A DNA stretch of 64,000 bases from Pseudomonas viridiflava (GTDB lineage: Bacteria > Pseudomonadota > Gammaproteobacteria > Pseudomonadales > Pseudomonadaceae). The position numbers and the translations under genes are program-made. The stretch lies in NCBI RefSeq assembly GCF_900580865.1, contig NZ_UTBZ01000014.1, positions 294,352-358,351 of the forward strand, written 5' to 3'. Under the pieces are notes generated by a model. That model worked only from the letters and a program-made list of their open reading frames with translations. It did not search any database and had not been told where the DNA came from. Positions 59,340 to 64,000 of this stretch are shown in pieces. Each line of letters begins with the position of its first letter. Position 1 is the stretch's first letter.

Positions 59340-60686
59340 TCACACCGCCGGAAAATGAATCCTGAACGCCGCCCCGCCCATCGGTGAGTCGCCCAACGCC
59401 AGTTTGGCGTTGTAGCTTTCAATAATGTCCTTGACCACCGCCAACCCGATCCCCTGCCCCGGATGCTGGGCATCCAGCCGTTCACCACGCTCGAGAATCC
59501 GCGCGCGCTGATCGGGCGGCACACCGGGGCCGTCGTCTTCCACACACAACTCCACCCCGGCCAGGGTCTCGCGCACGCTGATGCGCACTTCGCCCAGACA
59601 CAGGCGATAGGCGTTCTCCAGCAGGTTGCCCATCATTTCCAGCAGCGCGCCCTGCTCGATCGGCACATAACAATGCTCCGGCAGATCAAACGCCACCCGC
59701 ACATGTTTATCGCGGTAAACCTTGTCCAGCGTGTCACACAGGCTTTTGAGCACCGGTTGCAGCCGCACCTGATGTCGCACCAGTCCGCTTTTACGCAAAC
59801 TGGCCCGTTGCAGTTGATAGCTGATCTGCTGGCTCATGCGTTCGATTTGACTCTGCAGCACCCAGGCTTGATCACGCTCCTCGGGACGCTGAGCCATGTC
59901 CTCGCTTACGCCTTGCAACACCGCCAACGGCGTTTTCAGGCTGTGGGCCAGATCATCGAGCGAATCGCGATAACGACTGCGCTGCTGGCGCTCGCTGTGC
60001 AGCAAGCGGTTGAGCGAGCCGGTCAGGCGCAACAGTTCGCGCGGATGTTGCTCAGTCAGACTTTCACGGGTGCCGCCCTCGATTTCGTCGAGCTCCTGAC
60101 TGAGCCGGCGCAAGGCTTTGAGGCCCCACGTCAGACCGATCCACAACAGCGCCAACAGCACCAGCAACGCTGCGCCGAAACCCAGATAGAGATTTTCGCG
60201 CAGGCCTTCAAGGGTGGTTTCGTATTCGCGCACCGGTTGCAGGGCAACGATGCTGAACGCTGCGCTTTTACCGCCGAGCAGTTTGACTTCAACGTCATAG
60301 ACGAAGAATTCCTGACCATTGCTTTCGCGGATCCGCGCGAACTCGTTACCGAGTCCGTCGTAGCGCGGTTTGTAGTTGATCTGTTCTTCCTGGGTGGCTT
60401 TCGAGCGCCAGACCAGATGCCCTTCGCGATCGTAGATGTAGCCAAGCAAACGGAAGTCGGTGAGGTTGAAGCGCTCATCGGGCAACTGATTGGGCATCAC
60501 CAGCCGACCGTTTTCGATGCGCGCGGCCGAGATCAGCGTGGTCACGTCCGAGGCCAGGCGTTGCTCGATCGAGTCTTGCAGCGCCAGGCTGAACGCACCC
60601 TGCATCGCCGGCAGCAAGGCGAGCATGAACAACACCGCCAACGTGGTGGCGGCGAGCATCAAACGAACGCGAAGCGAACGAATCAA
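59340..60686 (-). CDS. phoQ: Sensor histidine kinase PhoQ
   Basis: A 448-residue kinase. Membrane segments (about 9-30 and 165-188) flank a periplasmic sensor; HAMP, HisKA with H-box DDLAHSLKTPLAVLQG and HATPase (GNLLENAYRLC; VEDDGPGVPPDQRARILERG; GQGIGLAVVKDI) follow. PhoQ senses low divalent cations and, in many bacteria, cationic peptides. Its ATG overlaps the phoP stop by four bases, and oprH lies upstream, the oprH-phoP-phoQ operon known from P. aeruginosa. Confidence 0.94.
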   Translation of the reverse strand: MIRSLRVRLMLAATTLAVLFMLALLPAMQGAFSLALQDSIEQRLASDVTTLISAARIENGRLVMPNQLPDERFNLTDFRLLGYIYDREGHLVWRSKATQEEQINYKPRYDGLGNEFARIRESNGQEFFVYDVEVKLLGGKSAAFSIVALQPVREYETTLEGLRENLYLGFGAALLVLLALLWIGLTWGLKALRRLSQELDEIEGGTRESLTEQHPRELLRLTGSLNRLLHSERQQRSRYRDSLDDLAHSLKTPLAVLQGVSEDMAQRPEERDQAWVLQSQIERMSQQISYQLQRASLRKSGLVRHQVRLQPVLKSLCDTLDKVYRDKHVRVAFDLPEHCYVPIEQGALLEMMGNLLENAYRLCLGEVRISVRETLAGVELCVEDDGPGVPPDQRARILERGERLDAQHPGQGIGLAVVKDIIESYNAKLALGDSPMGGAAFRIHFPAV

Positions 60687-61360
60687 GTGCAGCGCTCATT
60701 GAACAGGTAGCCGAGGCCGCGCACGGTGTCGATCGGCTTGAACCCGGCCGGGCCTTCGAGTTTTCGGCGCAGACGACCGACCAGCACTTCGATGACATTC
60801 GGATCGCGCTCGTCGTCGTCCGGGTAGAGCTGTTCCATCAAGCGATCCTTGGGCACCACTTGCTGATGATGGCGCATCAAGTATTCGAGGATGCGGTATT
60901 CGTAAGCAGTCAGTGCCAGCGGTTGTTCATCAAGGGTCGCCTGCTTGCGATTGAGGTCAAGCAGCAGCGGGCCGGCGACAATGGTCGACTGGGTAAAACC
61001 GCTGGAGCGACGCAGCAAGGCATTCAGGCGCGCGTCGAGTTCTTCGAACTGGAACGGTTTGACCACGTAATCGTCGGCGCCGGCGGCGAGGCCTTCGACC
61101 TTGTCCTGCCAGTTGCCGCGCGCGGTGAGGATCAGGATCGGGAAGGTCTTGCCGCCCGCGCGCAACTGGCGAATCAAGTCGAGACCGCCCATGCCCGGCA
61201 GGCCGAGATCGATCACCGCCAGGTCGAAGTTGAACTGTCCGGTCTGGTACAGCGCCTCCTCGGCATTGGCCACGGATTCGACCACGTGACCACTTTCCGT
61301 CAGGCGGGTTTGCAGGTGATGGCGCAACAGCGCTTCATCTTCGACGACCAACAGTTTCAT
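60683..61360 (-). CDS. phoP: Response regulator PhoP
   Basis: A 225-residue OmpR-family regulator: MKLLVVEDEALLRHHLQTRLTESG, phospho-acceptor Asp in LAVIDLGLPGMGGLDLI, Lys in DYVVKPFQFEE, and a winged helix with LTAYEYRILEYLMRHHQQVVPKDRLMEQLYPDDDERDPNVIEVLVGRLRRKL. The DNA recognition helix is the usual PhoP type. Co-translated with phoQ; 150 bases, including a REPIN, separate it from oprH upstream. Confidence 0.95.
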   Translation of the reverse strand: MKLLVVEDEALLRHHLQTRLTESGHVVESVANAEEALYQTGQFNFDLAVIDLGLPGMGGLDLIRQLRAGGKTFPILILTARGNWQDKVEGLAAGADDYVVKPFQFEELDARLNALLRRSSGFTQSTIVAGPLLLDLNRKQATLDEQPLALTAYEYRILEYLMRHHQQVVPKDRLMEQLYPDDDERDPNVIEVLVGRLRRKLEGPAGFKPIDTVRGLGYLFNERCT

Positions 61361-61400
61361 AACACTCTCCCGGGCAAATCAGAATCTCCAGTCACACACC

Positions 61401-61490
61401 TGTGGGAGCGAGCCTGCTCGCGAAGGCTGTGTGTCAGTCGATAAATTGATCGACTGATTCACCGCTTTCGCGAGCAGGCTCGCTCCCACA
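61401..61490. repeat. REPIN inside the oprH-phoP operon
   Basis: Inverted pair of the main REP between the oprH stop and the phoP start; it may set differential expression of oprH and phoPQ. Confidence 0.92.
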
Positions 61491-61510
61491 TTGAACCTGA
61501 TGGCAACTCC

Positions 61511-62113
61511 TTAAAAATTGTAGTTGGCCGACAGGTAAGTCTGCGCGCTACTGTTCAAGTCCAGCGAACCTTGCTTGCTGCCACCGCTCTCTTTCATCTC
61601 GGTGCTGGCGTTGCTCATCAGGTAACGGTAACCGAGTTCGACCGAGGTGTTCTGCGAGACTTGCTGCAACACACCGAACTGGCCGCCGACCGCGTAACCG
61701 ATGTCACTGTCGCGGCTGTAGCCTGGCGAATCCTGAGTCAGCTTGGTCAGACCGGCCGTTGCACCGCCAAACAACTTGGTGCTGCCACCCACCGGGTAGA
61801 ACAGATCGTAGCTGCCCAGCAGGTTTTCCTGACGCAGTTTAATGCCATTGTGCGAACCCGACACGTTGTCGTAGGTGGCGTAGTAGCGACCCTGGCTGTT
61901 TTGCTGACCGAGGCGTACGCCGTAAGTATTGTTGCCGTCGATCGCGCCGGTGGCGTTCGGGTGGTCGAGGTTGTTGTTCAGTGCGTGGGACTTGTCGATC
62001 TTGTCGCTGGTCTGGCCGAAGGACAGGCCGGCGAAGTTCGAAGTGGTATCGGCCTGGGCCGCGATACTGGCGCTCATTACGGTCAATGCCAGCAACAGTT
62101 TGTTAAAAGTCAT
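61511..62113 (-). CDS. oprH: Outer-membrane protein OprH
   Basis: A 200-residue protein with a signal peptide (MTFNKLLLALTVMSASIAAQA) and an eight-stranded beta-barrel ending in Phe (SANYNF). It aligns closely from memory with P. aeruginosa OprH (RYYATYDNVSG; LRQENLLGSYDLFYPVGG; TKLFGGATAGLTKL; GYRYLMSNASTEM). OprH binds LPS and stabilises the outer membrane at low Mg2+. GAGGAAAT precedes ATG 62113. PhoP half-sites lie about 70-95 bases upstream, and phoPQ follow in the same operon. Confidence 0.94.
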   Translation of the reverse strand: MTFNKLLLALTVMSASIAAQADTTSNFAGLSFGQTSDKIDKSHALNNNLDHPNATGAIDGNNTYGVRLGQQNSQGRYYATYDNVSGSHNGIKLRQENLLGSYDLFYPVGGSTKLFGGATAGLTKLTQDSPGYSRDSDIGYAVGGQFGVLQQVSQNTSVELGYRYLMSNASTEMKESGGSKQGSLDLNSSAQTYLSANYNF

Positions 62114-62181
62114 GGGTATTTCCTCTTTCACAGTGCTGTTTGGGTATGGCGCAAGGTTACTGACCTCCCCCTGTACCGCCC

Positions 62182-62209
62182 CTGAACCGTCTCTGAACCT
62201 GACCTGAAC
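62182..62209 (-). promoter_or_regulatory. Triple PhoP-type half-site array upstream of oprH
   Basis: On the minus strand GTTCAG occurs at 62209-62204, 62198-62193 and 62187-62182, an exact 11-base period. Tandem half-sites at helical spacing are typical for PhoP/OmpR regulators, here for auto-regulation of oprH-phoPQ. The array is also 48 bases from the divergent dienelactone hydrolase start. Confidence 0.82.
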
Positions 62210-62256
62210 CAAATGAACTAGGCTGATCTGACCTTTTATTGTCAGGAGACCCGACC

Positions 62257-63048
62257 ATGCGCCTGTTCCTTGCCCTAACGTTGCTGGCTGTCAGCAGCCT
62301 CACTCAGGCTGCGATCAAGACCGAGGAAATTCCCTATCAAAGTGCCGATGGCACAAAGTTGATCGGCTATTACGCCTATGACGACGCCATCAAAGGCAAG
62401 CGTCCGGGTGTCGTCGTGGTGCACGAATGGTGGGGCCTGAACGATTACGCCAAACGCCGCGCGCGCGATCTGGCCGAACTCGGCTACAGCGCCCTGGCGA
62501 TCGATATGTACGGCGAAGGCAAGAACACCGAGCACCCGAAAGATGCGATGGCGTTCATGCAGGCGGCGACTCAGGATGCGGCGGCTTCCAGCAAGCGCTT
62601 CGAGGCGGGGCTGAATTTGCTGAAGAAACAGCCGCAGACCGACGTGAATAAAATTGCCGCCATCGGTTACTGCTTCGGCGGTGCGGTGGTGCTCAACGCG
62701 GCGCGCCAAGGAGAGCCGCTGGCGGGCGTGGTGAGTTTCCATGGCGCATTGGCGACCAAAACCCCGGCGACGCCCGGCAGTGTGAAGGCGAAGATTCTGG
62801 TCGAGCACGGTGCGCTGGACAGCATGGTCACTGCCGACAATGTCACGGCGTTCAAAGCGGAAATGGACAAGGCCGGCGCTGACTATAAATTTGTCAGCCT
62901 TGACGGTGCCAAGCATGGGTTCACTAATCCGGATGCCGATCGCTTGAGCCATGGCGAGCACGGTGGCCCGGACATCGGTTACAACAAGGCAGCGGATGAA
63001 AAGTCCTGGGCGGATATGAAAGCGTTCTTCCAGAAAATCTTTGGCTGA
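62257..63048 (+). CDS. Dienelactone hydrolase family protein, exported
   Basis: A 263-residue alpha/beta hydrolase with a signal peptide (MRLFLALTLLAVSSLTQA). The nucleophile is Cys in IAAIGYCFGGAVVL, with Asp in VEHGALDSMVTA and His in AKHGFTNPDA, the Cys-Asp-His triad of dienelactone hydrolases. Upstream CAGGAG fits ATG 62257. It is divergent from oprH, corresponds to PA1166 by position, and precedes pcpS. The physiological substrate is unknown. Confidence 0.9.
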   Translation: MRLFLALTLLAVSSLTQAAIKTEEIPYQSADGTKLIGYYAYDDAIKGKRPGVVVVHEWWGLNDYAKRRARDLAELGYSALAIDMYGEGKNTEHPKDAMAFMQAATQDAAASSKRFEAGLNLLKKQPQTDVNKIAAIGYCFGGAVVLNAARQGEPLAGVVSFHGALATKTPATPGSVKAKILVEHGALDSMVTADNVTAFKAEMDKAGADYKFVSLDGAKHGFTNPDADRLSHGEHGGPDIGYNKAADEKSWADMKAFFQKIFG

Positions 63049-63070
63049 ACAGGAACACCGCGGCGCGGCC

Positions 63071-63146
63071 TTCGCGAGCAAGCTCGCTCCCACAGGGGAT
63101 CTTCTGGGCGGCATAGATCCAGTGTGGGAGCGAGCCTGCTCGCGAA
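63071..63146. repeat. REP pair in outward orientation
   Basis: ttcgcgagcaagctcgctcc at 63071-63094 and tgtgggagcgagcctgctcg at 63123-63146, between the dienelactone hydrolase and pcpS genes. Confidence 0.88.
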
Positions 63147-63189
63147 AGCCGCACCACCGATCTCGACCTTGCCGCGACTAACCGGCAAA

Positions 63190-63924
63190 ATGCCCGCCAT
63201 GAATCTCACCCCCGCCCTCCCCGCCTGCTGCACTGCGCTCGACAGCCACTGGCCGTTGCCGACGGTGTTGCCTGATACCGTGCTGCTCAGTACTCACTTC
63301 GATCCGGCTCAATTGCTTGGCGATGACTTTCGCCGTAGTGCCATCGAGCCGCCGCCGAGCATTCAGCGCTCGGTGGCCAAGCGACAGGCAGAATTTCTCG
63401 CCGGGCGGATTTGCGCCCGTGCGGCGCTACAGCAGTTGGAAGGCACCGGCACTGTTCCGGCAATTGGCGAAGACCGCGCGCCGATCTGGCCAGCCCATAT
63501 CTGCGGATCGATTACCCACAGCACCGGCCGCGCGGCGGCGATTGTCGCCAACAAGCAACACTGGCGCGGTTTGGGCATGGATCTGGAAAACCTGCTGAGC
63601 AGCGAACGTGCCGAGCGGCTGGCCGGGGAAATTCTCACGCCGGCAGAGATGCAACGCATGGCGGACGGTTCGCGAGAGCAACTGGCGCTATGCGTGACGC
63701 TGACGTTTTCGGTGAAAGAGAGCTTGTTCAAGGCTCTGTATCCGATCGTGCAGCAGCGCTTTTATTTCGAGCACGCTGAAGTGCTGGAGTGGACTGAAGC
63801 GGGTCATGTGCGCTTGCGGCTATTGACGGACTTGTCTGCCGAATGGCGCAACGGCACTGAACTGGACGCGCAGTTCGGGGTGCAGGATGGGCAGTTGTTG
63901 AGTCTGGTCAGCCTCAAGGCCTGA
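63190..63924 (+). CDS. pcpS: 4'-phosphopantetheinyl transferase PcpS
   Basis: A 244-residue Sfp/EntD-type transferase that moves the phosphopantetheine arm from CoA onto carrier proteins. WRGLGMDLENLL gives the metal-binding Asp-Glu and FSVKESLFKALYP the catalytic Glu-Lys segment; SVAKRQAEFLAGRICARAAL and GEDRAPIWPAHICGSITHS match PcpS, which in P. aeruginosa serves fatty acid synthesis and siderophore NRPSs alike. ATG 63190 (MPAMNLTP) fits the PcpS N-terminus; ATG 63199 is possible. Confidence 0.94.
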   Translation: MPAMNLTPALPACCTALDSHWPLPTVLPDTVLLSTHFDPAQLLGDDFRRSAIEPPPSIQRSVAKRQAEFLAGRICARAALQQLEGTGTVPAIGEDRAPIWPAHICGSITHSTGRAAAIVANKQHWRGLGMDLENLLSSERAERLAGEILTPAEMQRMADGSREQLALCVTLTFSVKESLFKALYPIVQQRFYFEHAEVLEWTEAGHVRLRLLTDLSAEWRNGTELDAQFGVQDGQLLSLVSLKA

Positions 63925-63950
63925 AATCTTTCAGCGTCTGTTCAGGCCTC

Positions 63951-64000
63951 TTCGCGAGCAGGCTCGCTCCCACCTTTTGAAATGCATTCCCCTGTGGGAG
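63951..64000. repeat. REPIN cut by the window end
   Basis: ttcgcgagcaggctcgctcc at 63951 and the start of the inverted arm (ctgtgggag) at the last bases. Confidence 0.88.

Noticed and set aside
63124..63189. N-terminal extension of pcpS
   Set aside because: The extra residues (MGASLLAKAAPP...) are a translation of a REP copy; the family start is at 63190.
62257..63924. Biosynthetic gene cluster signalled by the phosphopantetheinyl transferase
   Set aside because: PcpS is the general carrier-protein transferase of Pseudomonas, and no NRPS or PKS gene is adjacent.

Overview
The window reads as a chromosomal segment of a fluorescent-group Pseudomonas. Evidence: core genes carry typical Pseudomonas neighbours (relA-rlmD-cysM next to a sensor/regulator pair, gacS and ldhA; oprH-phoP-phoQ near dctA; gpsA to fabA-fabB with a hybrid kinase between them); almost every gap carries the REP/REPIN repeats common in this group; GC-rich codon use. 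No database search was possible. Names rest on motifs, lengths and remembered synteny with P. aeruginosa.

Layout. 1-3.3 kb: a LysR regulator divergent from alanyl-tRNA editing protein (AlaX type) - Fe(II)/2-oxoglutarate oxygenase - LysE-type exporter, a candidate small amino-acid modification/export cassette. 3.4-4.1 kb: three tandem tRNA-Gly(GCC)/tRNA-Glu(TTC) pairs on the minus strand with a strong promoter. 4.4-12.4 kb: conserved membrane protein, HBM-type chemoreceptor, MocR regulator, SDR and CurA-type reductases, pyrF. 12.7-15.6 kb: two-component system plus a six-EF-hand protein. 15.6-16.5 kb: repeat-only DNA. 16.5-20.2 kb: AI-2E family permease, DUF4892 protein, two coupled alpha/beta hydrolases. 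20.4-23.4 kb: an orphan RHS/TccC-like protein, the clearest accessory gene. 23.4-27.6 kb: thioesterase, acyl-CoA synthetase, sixA, DUF4389, gpsA. 27.8-32.8 kb: an apparent operon of TonB-dependent receptor, periplasmic binding protein and hybrid histidine kinase (PA1611-like position). 33.0-34.8 kb: fabA-fabB. 35.2-41.6 kb: small protein, yaiL-like, mazG, relA, rlmD, cysM. 41.8-48 kb: sensor/regulator pair, gacS, ldhA. 48-55 kb: zinc-ribbon proteins, META lipoprotein, TlpA-like, arsC-wrbA, glycosylase-like, ttcA, Yip1, sprT. 55-64 kb: CaiB transferase, dctA with a sigma-54 promoter, AraC regulator, phoQ-phoP-oprH with PhoP half-sites, dienelactone hydrolase, pcpS.

Themes: signal transduction is dense (five two-component or hybrid kinase loci, including GacS and a PA1611-like kinase about 11 kb apart). 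RelA, GacS, PhoPQ and fabAB link stringent response, secondary metabolism, envelope and lipid control. Three repeat families dominate the non-coding DNA: REP/REPINs, a roughly 330-base dispersed repeat (two copies) and an inverted-repeat element (three loci, two of them with internal tandem amplification).
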